Positions 1 through 8,022 of a stretch of 10,930 bases of DNA are shown piece by piece. How positions within the stretch are numbered: position 1 is the stretch's first letter; each line of letters opens with the position of its first letter. The notes under the pieces are model-generated. The model was not told the origin of the DNA. It did not search any database and worked only from the letters and a program-made list of their open reading frames with translations. The stretch is from assembly GCA_934394515.1 (NCBI GenBank), contig CAKRRU010000087.1, positions 1 through 10,930 on the forward strand. The letters are read 5' to 3'. This stretch comes from an uncultured Acetatifactor sp. (GTDB lineage Bacteria; Bacillota; Clostridia; Lachnospirales; Lachnospiraceae). Both the position numbers and the translations under genes were made by a program.

Positions 1-1244
<1,244 letters not shown>

Positions 1245-1341
1245 GCCGTTGACAATAGAACTAAGATCCGACAGTAGAGAAGCCTTGCATGGAAGATAAA
1301 ATCAATGTAAAAGATCTACAGAGGATGGAAAGGAAAACAAT

Positions 1342-1632
1342 ATGACAAGCAAGCAGAGAGCCTATTTAATGAGTCTGGCAAGTAACCTGAATCCTATTTT
1401 TCAGGTGGGAAAATCCAGTCTGACTCCCGAACTTACCGCTGCGATCGGTGAGTCCTTTAACAATAATGAACTGATCAAAATCGGCGTTTTGAAAAACTGT
1501 TTTGACGATCCCAGAGCAATCGCAGAGATGGTGGCGGAACGTACCCATTCCCAGGTGGTACAGGTCATCGGTAAAAAGATCGTATTATATAAACCGGATA
1601 AGGATAAGCCGAAGATCGAACTGCCTCGTTAA
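1342..1632 (+). CDS. yhbY: YhbY/YqeI-family RNA-binding protein (CRM domain)
   Basis: This 96-residue protein consists of a single CRS1-YhbY (CRM) domain, a KH-like fold that binds RNA and in bacteria associates with pre-50S ribosomal particles. Family signatures are FQVGKSSLTPEL (20-31), ELIKIGVLKN (43-52) and VVQVIGKKIVLYKP (72-85). The loop normally written GxxG reads GKSS here, so the last glycine is serine. The ATG is preceded by GGAAAGG at a good distance. A 97-bp gap separates it from obgE. That gap holds a TTGACA hexamer at 1249 but no matching -10, so cotranscription with obgE is likely. Neighbours on both sides are the ones expected from the yqeH-yqeI-nadD-yqeK-rsfS cluster of Firmicutes. 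The assignment is firm; the exact RNA target is not known from sequence. Confidence 0.93.
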   Translation: MTSKQRAYLMSLASNLNPIFQVGKSSLTPELTAAIGESFNNNELIKIGVLKNCFDDPRAIAEMVAERTHSQVVQVIGKKIVLYKPDKDKPKIELPR

Positions 1633-1692
1633 CAGAAAAATACGGTGGATGCTTTGCTGTGCCGGATAACGCACAAAAGGGATGGGATAGGC

Positions 1693-2307
1693 ATGAGCAG
1701 GATAGGTATAATGGGAGGAACCTTTAACCCGATTCATACAGGACATCTGATGCTGGCGGAACAGGCTCTGGAAACGGGCAGACTGGATCAGATCTGGCTG
1801 ATTCCCACGGGATGTTCTTATCTGAAAAAAAGGGAAGGAATCACGATCCTTCCGGCAGAAGACAGGTATAATATGGTTTGCCTGGCAATTGCCGATAATG
1901 AGAGATTTCGCTGCCTGGATATGGAGATAACACGAGCGGGCAATTCCTACAGCTATGAAACCATGGAACAGTTACAGAAGGAATATCCTGAGAACAGGTT
2001 CTTTTTTATCTGTGGTGCGGACTGCCTGTTTACGATGGAACACTGGAAATGTGCAGACCGTCTGTTTGCAGCCTGTGAGATCTATGCAGCTGTGAGAGGG
2101 GATGCGGACGTCGCAGGCATGCAAGAGAAAATCCGTGACCTGCAGGAACGTTTTCAGGCAAGAATACGGCTGCTTCCCTTCAGACGGGTAGAAATTTCTT
2201 CCTCTGAGATCCGTTCCAGAAGAAACAAGGGACTTTCCGTGCGTTATCTTGTACCGGAAGCAGTGCGGAAATACATGGAAGAAAAGAGGCTTTATCTGGA
2301 TGAGTGA
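1693..2307 (+). CDS. nadD: Nicotinate-nucleotide adenylyltransferase NadD
   Basis: NadD transfers AMP from ATP to nicotinate mononucleotide, giving deamido-NAD, a step shared by de novo and salvage NAD synthesis in the cytoplasm. The 204-residue product starts MSRIGIMGGTFNPIHTGH: the adenylyltransferase nucleotide-binding motif GGTFNPIHTGH lies at residues 8-18 with the HxGH pair at 15 and 18. The second family motif ISSSEIRSR (ISSTxIR type) lies at 168-176. GADCLFTMEHW (108-118) matches the family's conserved core. The reading frame is open upstream to an ATG at 1645, but I chose 1693 because family members begin right at this beta-strand and a purine-rich AGGGATGGGATAGG run lies just upstream. 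The stop overlaps the next start, which indicates translational coupling with yqeK. Confidence 0.95.
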   Translation: MSRIGIMGGTFNPIHTGHLMLAEQALETGRLDQIWLIPTGCSYLKKREGITILPAEDRYNMVCLAIADNERFRCLDMEITRAGNSYSYETMEQLQKEYPENRFFFICGADCLFTMEHWKCADRLFAACEIYAAVRGDADVAGMQEKIRDLQERFQARIRLLPFRRVEISSSEIRSRRNKGLSVRYLVPEAVRKYMEEKRLYLDE

Positions 2308-2863
2308 TACTTTAAAAAAGCTGACAAAAGAAATGGAACAGGTACAGACCCCCAGGCGATTTACGCATACATTGGGCGTAGAGTATACAGCAGCCGCGCT
2401 TGCCATGCGTTACGGGGCAGATCTGGAGAAGGCACAATTAGCCGGTCTTCTTCATGATTGCGCCAAATGTATGGAAAATGATAAGCTGTTGTCTGCCTGT
2501 GAGAAACATCATATCCCGGTAACAGATGTCGAAAGACGCAATCCTTATCTGCTGCATGCGAAAGTCGGCAGTTTCCTGGCAAAGAAAGAATATAAGGTAG
2601 AAGATGAAGAGATTTTGAACGCTATCTTGTACCATACGACGGGACATCCGGGAATGACGCTTTTGGAAAAGATTATTTTTACCGCAGATTACATCGAACC
2701 GGGCAGAAAGCAGGCACCTAACCTTACGGAAATCCGCAGGCTGGCATTTACGGATCTCGATGAAGCGGTGAAAAAGATTTTGGCGGATACGTTGGAATAT
2801 TTGAAATCCGGAGAAGGCGAAATGGATCCGATGACAGAAGAGACATATCAATATTATAAGTAA
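2300..2863 (+). CDS. yqeK: HD-domain hydrolase YqeK (predicted Ap4A hydrolase)
   Basis: This 187-residue HD-superfamily metal-dependent phosphohydrolase belongs to the YqeK family, whose Bacillus and related members cleave diadenosine tetraphosphate symmetrically to two ADP. Metal-ligand candidates are visible in order: His23 (FTHTLGVEYTA), the His52-Asp53 doublet (GLLHDCAKCM), His86 (YLLHAKVG), His112 (LYHTTGHPGM) and Asp130 (FTADYIEPGR). The TADYIEPGR segment is typical of YqeK. The start is the ATG at 2300, giving MSDTLKK. It overlaps the end of nadD by 8 bp (ATGAGTGA), so the two genes are probably translationally coupled. The frame remains open to an upstream ATG at 2249, but that would add 17 unrelated residues. 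Placement between nadD and rsfS is the standard Firmicute order. Substrate is inferred from the family, not from this sequence alone. Confidence 0.93.
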   Translation: MSDTLKKLTKEMEQVQTPRRFTHTLGVEYTAAALAMRYGADLEKAQLAGLLHDCAKCMENDKLLSACEKHHIPVTDVERRNPYLLHAKVGSFLAKKEYKVEDEEILNAILYHTTGHPGMTLLEKIIFTADYIEPGRKQAPNLTEIRRLAFTDLDEAVKKILADTLEYLKSGEGEMDPMTEETYQYYK

Positions 2864-2934
2864 ACATGTGCAAAAAGCAGAGTGACGAAAGTCTATCCTT
2901 GGTTTGGACAAAATTTTGAAAGAGAGGAACAGGA

Positions 2935-3288
2935 ATGAACGAAGAATCCAGAAAAATGGCGAAAATTGCCATAGAGGCATTAGAAGATAAAAAAGCGGAA
3001 GATATCAAAGTTATTGATATCAGCCAGGTATCTACGATCGCTGATTATTTTATTATCGCAGGTGGCAGCAACTCCAGCCAGATCCAGGCTTTGTGCGATA
3101 ATGTGGAAGAAAAACTGGGAAGAGCCGGTTTCCCCGCAAAACAGACAGAAGGTTATGAAACTGCCAACTGGGTCCTTCTGGACTTTGGAGATGTGATTGT
3201 CCATGTGTTTGACAAGGAAAACCGTCTGCTCTATGATCTGGAACGCATCTGGAGAGATGGTGTGCAGATTCCCAAGGAAGAACTTTAA
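2935..3288 (+). CDS. rsfS: Ribosomal silencing factor RsfS (Iojap/YbeB family)
   Basis: RsfS binds ribosomal protein uL14 on the 50S subunit and blocks joining with 30S, shutting translation down during starvation. The 117-residue length is normal. Family motifs are present in order: TIADYFIIAGGSNSSQIQAL (34-53), EGYETANWVLLDFGDVIVHV (72-91) and LYDLERIWRDG (99-109). The ATG follows AGAGGAACAGGA, an adequate ribosome binding site. A 71-bp gap with no convincing promoter or terminator separates it from yqeK. It closes the + strand housekeeping cluster. No terminator follows directly: its stop overlaps the end of a convergent minus-strand gene by 4 bp, and the first clear + strand terminator lies about 325 bp further on. 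Confidence 0.95.
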   Translation: MNEESRKMAKIAIEALEDKKAEDIKVIDISQVSTIADYFIIAGGSNSSQIQALCDNVEEKLGRAGFPAKQTEGYETANWVLLDFGDVIVHVFDKENRLLYDLERIWRDGVQIPKEEL

Positions 3289-3494
3289 TTTTCAGAATTT
3301 CCCAAATGGAGAAAGAAACTGATCAGATACAGACCGCTGATACCTACGAGCACATACACGATCCGGCTCAGCCATGACATGTCACCGAACAGGAAGGCCA
3401 CAAGGTCAAACCGGAACAATCCGATCAGCCCCCAGTTGACTGCACCGATGATAGCTATCGTAAGAGCGGTTCCGTCTAAACATTTATTTCCCAT
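3285..3494 (-). CDS. Small DUF378-like membrane protein
   Basis: This is a 69-residue, very hydrophobic protein resembling the DUF378 (YuzA-like) family of small inner-membrane proteins of unknown function. Two membrane segments are visible, about residues 9-37 (containing IIGAVNWGLIGLFRFDLVAFLFG) and 44-64 (IVYVLVGISGLYLISFFLH). The AVNWGL(I/V)G...FDLV core is the recognisable family signature. The reading frame continues upstream of the chosen ATG, but the upstream stretch looks non-coding and hairpin-rich, and the ATG at 3494 has a GAGG ribosome binding site (AATGAGGATTAT) at correct spacing. The gene is convergent with rsfS, and their stop codons overlap in TTTAA. I found no clear sigma-A promoter on the minus strand, nor a minus-strand terminator after it. 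Function is unknown; the family assignment is from pattern recognition. Confidence 0.8.
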   Translation of the reverse strand: MGNKCLDGTALTIAIIGAVNWGLIGLFRFDLVAFLFGDMSWLSRIVYVLVGISGLYLISFFLHLGNSEN

Positions 3495-3532
3495 ATAATC
3501 CTCATTTCTGCGCACGTTTTTGTATAATGGAT

Positions 3533-3650
3533 TTGTGCCGCGTACGCACGGACACAACCATAATCCGGTTCCATGTGAAAATCGTTTTTGCACACGGAAC
3601 AACTGATATTGTGTCTGTACAAGGTTTCCGCCTTGTGCAGACATTTTTTT
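3533..3650 (+). ncRNA. Candidate structured RNA: three hairpins ending in a terminator
   Basis: Within the gap between the DUF378-like gene and livJ there are three consecutive hairpins. Hairpin 1 (3533-3557) pairs TTGTG-CCG with CGG-A-CACAA, eight pairs with one bulged A. Hairpin 2 (3568-3600) pairs GTTCC with GGAAC and, after one A-C mismatch, TGTG with CACA, then an A4/T4 inner stem. Hairpin 3 (3612-3643) is a 13-bp terminator stem followed by seven T. Sequence direction favours the + strand because only that side has a T-tract. A TATAAT sits at 3523-3528, so a start near 3535 is possible, but there is no -35 match. Alternatives are the 3' end of rsfS read-through RNA, or the 5' leader of the minus-strand gene. 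No known family is recognised. Confidence 0.3.
3612..3650 (+). terminator. Intrinsic terminator upstream of liv promoter
   Basis: The stem GTCTGTACAAGG / CCTTGTGCAGAC (3613-3624 with 3631-3642) has 12 pairs including one G-T wobble, extended by T3612-A3643, with a six-base loop. It is followed by seven T at 3644-3650. The T-tract is only on the + strand side. It would stop RNA running rightward from the rsfS side and insulate the liv promoter 130 bp downstream. Confidence 0.8.
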
Positions 3651-3781
3651 GAAATTTTCTAAACAGGTTCCAGTGATAGTATTTCCTACAAAAACAAAAG
3701 TATACATTTTTAAGCTGAAAAAAATCACATTATTGATCTTATTTAATGCCATAAAACATCAAATAAGATAAATACAGACCA

Positions 3782-3810
3782 TTGACAAACAAAATCGAAG
3801 CGTGTAATAT
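3782..3810 (+). promoter_or_regulatory. Sigma-A promoter for the liv operon
   Basis: TTGACA (3782-3787) and TAATAT (3805-3810) are separated by exactly 17 bp, giving a full-consensus -35 and a 5-of-6-type -10. Transcription would start near 3817, leaving a leader of about 55 bases before the livJ ATG. The leader has weak complementarity (AACAAT at 3828-3834 region with ATTGTT before the ribosome binding site), but no convincing riboswitch or T-box. Confidence 0.8.
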
Positions 3811-3871
3811 ACAAAAATAACAATTGTGCATTTGTATTTTTGTATACATTGTTAAAAAGGAGGAAGATATT

Positions 3872-5089
3872 ATGAAGAAGTTTAACAAGTTTTTAAGTGT
3901 TGCCGTAGCTTCTGCTATGGTAATGTCTATGGCCGGCTGCGGTAACGCAGACAATGGTTCCGCTGCAACCGGTACCGGTGCGGCAACCGAGAGCGCAGCA
4001 GCTGACAACGGTGCAGCAAGCGGCAGCGTATTTAAGATCGGCGGTATCGGACCGACCACAGGCGGCGCAGCAGTTTACGGACTGGCAGTTCAGCATGGTG
4101 CAGAGATCGCAGTAGAAGAGATCAATGCAGCAGGCGGTATCAACGGTTATCAGATTGAGTTCAAGTTCCAGGATGATGAAGCTGATGCAGAGAAATCTGT
4201 CAATGCTTACAATGCATTAAAGGACTGGGGTGCACAGATCATCGATGGTTCTACTACCAGTGGTGCCTGTATTGCAGTTACCGATAAGACCAAGGAAGAC
4301 AATATGTTCCAGATCACTCCTTCCGGATCTGCTGTAGAGTGCGTTCAGTATGACAACAACTTCCGTGTATGCTTCTCCGATCCTAACCAGGGTCTTGCAT
4401 CCGCACAGTACATTGGTGAGAACGGTCTGGCTGAGAAGGTGGCAGTCATCTATGACAGTTCCGATGTATATTCTTCCGGTATTTATGAAAAATTTGCAAA
4501 AGAAGCCGAGAACCAGCCGTTTGAAGTGGTAGCTGCCGAGGCATTTACTGCTGATAACAAGACTGATTTTTCTGTTCAGTTACAGAAAGCAAAGGATGCC
4601 GGAGCAGATATGGTATTTCTTCCTATTTATTATCAGGAATCTGCACTTATTCTGACCCAGGCTGCTGCAATGGGATATGCTCCCAAGTGGTTCTCCTGCG
4701 ACGGTATGGATGGTATCCTTGGTGGTGTAGATAACTTTGATGTATCTCTGACCGAGGGCGTTATGCTGTTAACTCCTTTCGCTGCTGATGCAACTGATGA
4801 TCTGACCAAGTCCTTCGTTTCCAAGTATAAGGAGAAATATGGTGAGACTCCCAACCAGTTCGCAGCAGACAGCTATGATGCGATTTATGTAATCAAGGCT
4901 GCAATCGAGAAGAGCGGTGTAACACCTGATATGAGTGTTTCTGATATTTGTGACGGTATGAAAGCTGCCATGACAGAGATCACCGTTGATGGTCTGACCG
5001 GTAACGGTATGACCTGGACCGCTGACGGCGAGGCTAACAAGGCTCCTAAGGCTGTTGTGATCGAGAATGGTGCTTACAAGGCTATGTAA
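3872..5089 (+). CDS. livJ: Branched-chain amino-acid ABC transporter substrate-binding lipoprotein
   Basis: This 405-residue extracytoplasmic receptor delivers substrate, probably leucine, isoleucine or valine, to the LivHMGF importer encoded next. A lipoprotein signal spans residues 1-22 (MKKFNKFLSV then a hydrophobic stretch), with lipobox MAGC and lipidated Cys23. It is followed by an Ala/Gly/Ser/Thr-rich linker (24-52) and a Peripla_BP_6 type I binding fold starting at FKIGGIGPTTGG (54-65). The GSTTSGACIAV segment (126-136) occupies the place of the ligand-amino-group contact loop in LivJ proteins. The start at 3872 follows AAGGAGG with 8-nt spacing; an upstream in-frame ATG at 3824 would precede the ribosome binding site and spoil the signal peptide. 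A strong promoter lies upstream and a terminator directly downstream, consistent with receptor excess. Family members also bind other amino acids or small amides, so substrate is only probable. Confidence 0.93.
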   Translation: MKKFNKFLSVAVASAMVMSMAGCGNADNGSAATGTGAATESAAADNGAASGSVFKIGGIGPTTGGAAVYGLAVQHGAEIAVEEINAAGGINGYQIEFKFQDDEADAEKSVNAYNALKDWGAQIIDGSTTSGACIAVTDKTKEDNMFQITPSGSAVECVQYDNNFRVCFSDPNQGLASAQYIGENGLAEKVAVIYDSSDVYSSGIYEKFAKEAENQPFEVVAAEAFTADNKTDFSVQLQKAKDAGADMVFLPIYYQESALILTQAAAMGYAPKWFSCDGMDGILGGVDNFDVSLTEGVMLLTPFAADATDDLTKSFVSKYKEKYGETPNQFAADSYDAIYVIKAAIEKSGVTPDMSVSDICDGMKAAMTEITVDGLTGNGMTWTADGEANKAPKAVVIENGAYKAM

Positions 5090-5110
5090 TTTGCTGAAGA
5101 AAGTTTCCAA

Positions 5111-5144
5111 AGAGGGTTACCGCAGGGTAGCCCTTTTTCCTTTT
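5111..5144 (+). terminator. Intrinsic (partial) terminator between livJ and livH
   Basis: GGGTTACC (5114-5121) pairs with GGTAGCCC (5126-5133), eight pairs including one wobble, around a GCAG tetraloop. It is followed by TTTTTCCTTTT. The position just after the binding-protein gene matches the usual way ABC operons lower expression of membrane components relative to the receptor. Some read-through is expected because livH and the following genes continue in the same direction. Confidence 0.8.
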
Positions 5145-5155
5145 CGATGGAACAG

Positions 5156-5184
5156 TTGCTATTAATGCATTGTTCTGTTATACT
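5156..5184 (+). promoter_or_regulatory. Possible secondary promoter before livH
   Basis: TTGCTA (5156-5161) and TATACT (5179-5184) are 17 bp apart, downstream of the livJ terminator and about 80 bp before the livH start. The -35 matches consensus at four of six bases. It could supply livHMGF RNA independently of read-through. Such matches arise by chance in AT-rich gaps, so this is moderate evidence only. Confidence 0.4.
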
Positions 5185-5264
5185 TATTTTTGAATTTGTT
5201 TTATTAGAAAACAGAAGATTATTTATGGAAGATTTGTGCAATCGCATGAATGGAGGTAGTTCAC

Positions 5265-6149
5265 ATGAGTTTTATCGGTTATCTGATCAACGGTATCAGC
5301 CTGGGAAGTGTCTATGCGTTGATCGCATTAGGTTATACCATGGTATACGGTATTGCCAAGATGCTGAATTTCGCACATGGTGATGTCATTATGGTCGGTG
5401 CATTTATTACCTATACAATGTGCAGTACCATGGGACTTTCTCCCGTAATCGGTGTCCTTGCAGCTGTTATCGCCTGTACATTGTTGGGAATGGCCATTGA
5501 AAAGGTGGCATACAAGCCCCTCAGAAAGGCATCTTCACCGTTGGCAGTTCTGATCACCGCTATCGGTGTCAGCTATCTGCTGCAGAATGTAGCGCTTTTG
5601 ATCTTTGGGGCAAATGCCAAGGCATTTACTTCTGTAGTATCTGTTCCGGCCGTAAAGCTGGCAGACGGCCAGATCAATATCACCGGAGAGACGATTGTGA
5701 CGATTGTGACCTGTCTGGTCATTATGGCGGGTCTGATGTTTTTTATTAACAAGACGAAAGCCGGTCAGGCAATGTTAGCCGTATCTGAGGATAAAGGGGC
5801 TGCACAGCTGATGGGTATCAATGTGGACGGCACCATAGCACTTACCTTTGCCATTGGATCCGGACTTGCTGCAGTGGCAGGTGTACTGTTATGTTCCGCA
5901 TATCCTTCCCTGACACCTTATACAGGTTCCATGCCCGGTATCAAAGCTTTCGTAGCTGCCGTATTCGGCGGTATCGGATCTGTTCCCGGCGCACTGGTAG
6001 GCGGTATTCTGCTCGGTATTATTGAAATCTTCGGCAAAGCCTATATTTCTTCCCAGATGGCGGATGCAATTGTTTTTGCAGTTTTGATCGTTGTGCTTCT
6101 GGTAAAACCTGCCGGATTGTTTGGCAAGAATATTCAGGAAAAAGTATAA
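5265..6149 (+). CDS. livH: Branched-chain amino-acid ABC transporter permease LivH
   Basis: LivH is one of the two membrane subunits forming the translocation pore of the importer. The 294-residue protein is almost entirely hydrophobic, with about eight predicted membrane spans. It carries the family's N-terminal motif GYTMVYGIAKMLNFAHGD (23-40), a cytoplasmic coupling loop AVSEDKGAAQLMGINVDG (172-189) that should contact an ATPase subunit, and the C-terminal VFGGIGSVPGALVGGILLG (233-251). Length is typical for LivH. The start at 5265 is chosen because GGAGG lies 8 nt upstream; the in-frame ATG at 5250 would sit ahead of that site. It lies 175 bp after livJ, across a terminator, and 21 bp before livM. 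Expression is probably set by terminator read-through, a secondary promoter, or both. Confidence 0.95.
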   Translation: MSFIGYLINGISLGSVYALIALGYTMVYGIAKMLNFAHGDVIMVGAFITYTMCSTMGLSPVIGVLAAVIACTLLGMAIEKVAYKPLRKASSPLAVLITAIGVSYLLQNVALLIFGANAKAFTSVVSVPAVKLADGQINITGETIVTIVTCLVIMAGLMFFINKTKAGQAMLAVSEDKGAAQLMGINVDGTIALTFAIGSGLAAVAGVLLCSAYPSLTPYTGSMPGIKAFVAAVFGGIGSVPGALVGGILLGIIEIFGKAYISSQMADAIVFAVLIVVLLVKPAGLFGKNIQEKV

Positions 6150-6170
6150 GGGAAGAGGCAGGTGTAGATT

Positions 6171-7247
6171 ATGAAGAAATTATCCAATAAGAAAATGAAC
6201 AAAACCTTCCGGGATAACCTTATTACATACGGCATGGTAATCGCAGCTTATGTGATCATGCAGATCCTGGTATCCGCCGGAAGTGTGAGCAGTCTGATTC
6301 AGGGACTGTTGGTACCTCTGTGTACTTATGCGATCCTTGCAGTATCCCTGAACCTGACCGTAGGTATTCTGGGTGAACTGAGCCTTGGTCATGCAGGATT
6401 TATGTGTATTGGGGCTTTCACCAGTGCCTTTTTCTCCAAAGTTATGGAGAATAGCGGAATGCCTTCCGGACTTCGCTTTTTCATCGCAATTCTGATCGGT
6501 GCCTTTTTTGCCGGTATTTTCGGACTGCTGATCGGCATTCCCGTACTTCGTCTGAAAGGTGACTATCTGGCCATCGTGACGCTGGCTTTCGGCGAAATTA
6601 TTAAGAATCTGGTAAATATTCTGTTTGTAGGACGGGATGAGAACGGTTTCCATATTTCCTTTACCAATACTATGGATCTGAATATGGCAGAGGACGGAGA
6701 TGTTATTGTCAAAGGTGCACAGGGCATTACCGGAACCCCACATGATTCCAGCTTTACCATCGGTATAGTATTGTTACTGATCACATTGTTCATTGTATTG
6801 AACCTGATCCATTCCAGAGACGGCCGTGCAATCATGGCTATCCGTGACAATACCATTGCAGCGGAATCCGTAGGTATCCATATTACCAAATATAAGCTGA
6901 TGGCGTTCTCCATCTCCGCAGCATTGGCAGGTGTGGCCGGTGTACTGTATGCACATAATCTGTCTACTCTGACTGCACTGCCCAAGAACTTTGGATATAA
7001 CATGTCCATTATGATCCTGGTATTCGTGGTACTGGGTGGTATCGGTAATATCCGTGGTTCTATTATTGCGGCTGTGATCCTGACCCTGCTGCCGGAGCTG
7101 CTGCGCGGACTGAACGATTACCGTATGCTGATCTATTCCATCGTATTGATCGTAATGATGCTGTTCAACTGGGCTCCGAAATGTATTGAGTGGAGAGAAA
7201 AAGTGGCAGCCAGATTCAAGAAGTCTGTAAAAAAGGAGGCTGAATAA
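6171..7247 (+). CDS. livM: Branched-chain amino-acid ABC transporter permease LivM
   Basis: This second pore-forming subunit pairs with LivH. It is 358 residues long, with a basic cytoplasmic N-terminus (KKLSNKKMNK) followed by about eight or nine membrane segments. Diagnostic stretches are LNLTVGILGELSLGHAGFMC (60-79), RLKGDYLAIVTLAFGEI (127-143), the coupling loop AIRDNTIAAESVGIHITKYK (223-242) and VVLGGIGNIRGSIIAAVIL near the C-terminus. A soluble loop at about 154-192 between spans is acidic (MAEDGDV). The ATG at 6171 is supported by GGAAGAGGCAGGTG just upstream. A later in-frame ATG at 6195 lacks such a site. The ribosome binding site of livG lies inside the last codons of this gene, so translation of the two is coupled. 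Confidence 0.95.
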   Translation: MKKLSNKKMNKTFRDNLITYGMVIAAYVIMQILVSAGSVSSLIQGLLVPLCTYAILAVSLNLTVGILGELSLGHAGFMCIGAFTSAFFSKVMENSGMPSGLRFFIAILIGAFFAGIFGLLIGIPVLRLKGDYLAIVTLAFGEIIKNLVNILFVGRDENGFHISFTNTMDLNMAEDGDVIVKGAQGITGTPHDSSFTIGIVLLLITLFIVLNLIHSRDGRAIMAIRDNTIAAESVGIHITKYKLMAFSISAALAGVAGVLYAHNLSTLTALPKNFGYNMSIMILVFVVLGGIGNIRGSIIAAVILTLLPELLRGLNDYRMLIYSIVLIVMMLFNWAPKCIEWREKVAARFKKSVKKEAE

Positions 7248-7249
7248 TC

Positions 7250-8008
7250 ATGGCATTATTAGAGACTAGGAATTTAGGCATTTCTTTTGGCGGACTTCGT
7301 GCGGTGGATGATTTTAACATCGCCATTGAGAAAGGTGCTCTGTACGGTCTGATCGGCCCCAACGGTGCCGGAAAAACCACGGTATTTAACTTACTGACCG
7401 GTGTCTATAAACCGACAGAAGGCATTATTACTTTGGATGGCAAGGACATTACCGGTAAGAAGACGATTGAGATCAATCAGGCGGGAATTGCCAGAACTTT
7501 CCAGAATATCCGTTTGTTCAAGGATCTGTCCGTTATTGATAACGTAAAGGTCGGTCTGCATAACCATATGGGTTACAATACCGTCACCGGTATTTTCAGA
7601 CTGCCGAAATACTATAAAGTAGAAAAACAGATGACAGACGAAGCCATGGAGCTTTTGAAGGTATTCGGGCTGGAAGATGCGGCAGAGACACTGGCAGATA
7701 ACCTTCCCTACGGTAAACAGAGAAAGCTGGAGATTGCCAGAGCACTGGCAACGAAACCGAAGCTGTTGCTCTTAGATGAGCCTGCAGCCGGTATGAACCC
7801 CAACGAGACGCAGGAGCTGATGGAGACCATCCGTTTTGTGCGGGAACATTTTGATATGACGATTCTTCTGATTGAGCATGATATGAAGCTTGTCAGCGGT
7901 ATCTGTGAAGAACTGACAGTATTGAATTTCGGTCGTGTCCTGTGTCAGGGCAAGACCAGTGATGTACTGAACAATCCGGAAGTTATTAAGGCTTATCTGG
8001 GTGAATAG
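7250..8008 (+). CDS. livG: Branched-chain amino-acid ABC transporter ATPase LivG
   Basis: LivG is a cytoplasmic ATPase that powers the LivHM pore together with LivF. All ATP-binding elements are present in 252 residues: Walker A GPNGAGKTT (36-44), Q-loop Gln85 in ARTFQNIRLF, the signature LPYGKQRKLE (152-161), Walker B LLLLDEP with catalytic Glu177, and switch His210 in LLIEHDM. The signature departs from LSGGQ in the way usual for LivG (L-x-Y-G-x-Q-R), and the insertion after the Q-loop (about 104-128) is also typical of LivG compared with LivF. It starts two bases after the livM stop; the ribosome binding site AAGGAGG sits within the livM 3' end. The C-terminus (KAYLGE) resembles that of LivF. 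Confidence 0.95.
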   Translation: MALLETRNLGISFGGLRAVDDFNIAIEKGALYGLIGPNGAGKTTVFNLLTGVYKPTEGIITLDGKDITGKKTIEINQAGIARTFQNIRLFKDLSVIDNVKVGLHNHMGYNTVTGIFRLPKYYKVEKQMTDEAMELLKVFGLEDAAETLADNLPYGKQRKLEIARALATKPKLLLLDEPAAGMNPNETQELMETIRFVREHFDMTILLIEHDMKLVSGICEELTVLNFGRVLCQGKTSDVLNNPEVIKAYLGE

Positions 8009-8022
8009 GAGGCGATACGGCT

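Noticed and set aside
1249..1254. TTGACA after obgE as a promoter for yhbY
   Set aside because: The bases 17 bp downstream (CAGTAG) do not resemble a -10 element.
3523..3528. TATAAT on the + strand upstream of the hairpin cluster as a firm promoter
   Set aside because: No -35 resembling TTGACA at 16-18 bp and no correct extended -10, so it is kept only as weak support for the candidate RNA.
5147..5383. Small + strand reading frame after the livJ terminator whose first 30 residues are rich in Leu, Ile and Val, suggestive of a leader peptide for a branched-chain amino-acid operon
   Set aside because: It has no ribosome binding site (a T-rich terminator tail precedes it), it runs far into livH in another frame, and no downstream attenuator hairpin follows. 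The hairpin present lies before it.
6180..6743. 187-residue minus-strand open frame opposite livM
   Set aside because: The translation shows no membrane, domain or motif pattern, and the + strand livM is complete and conserved over the same bases.
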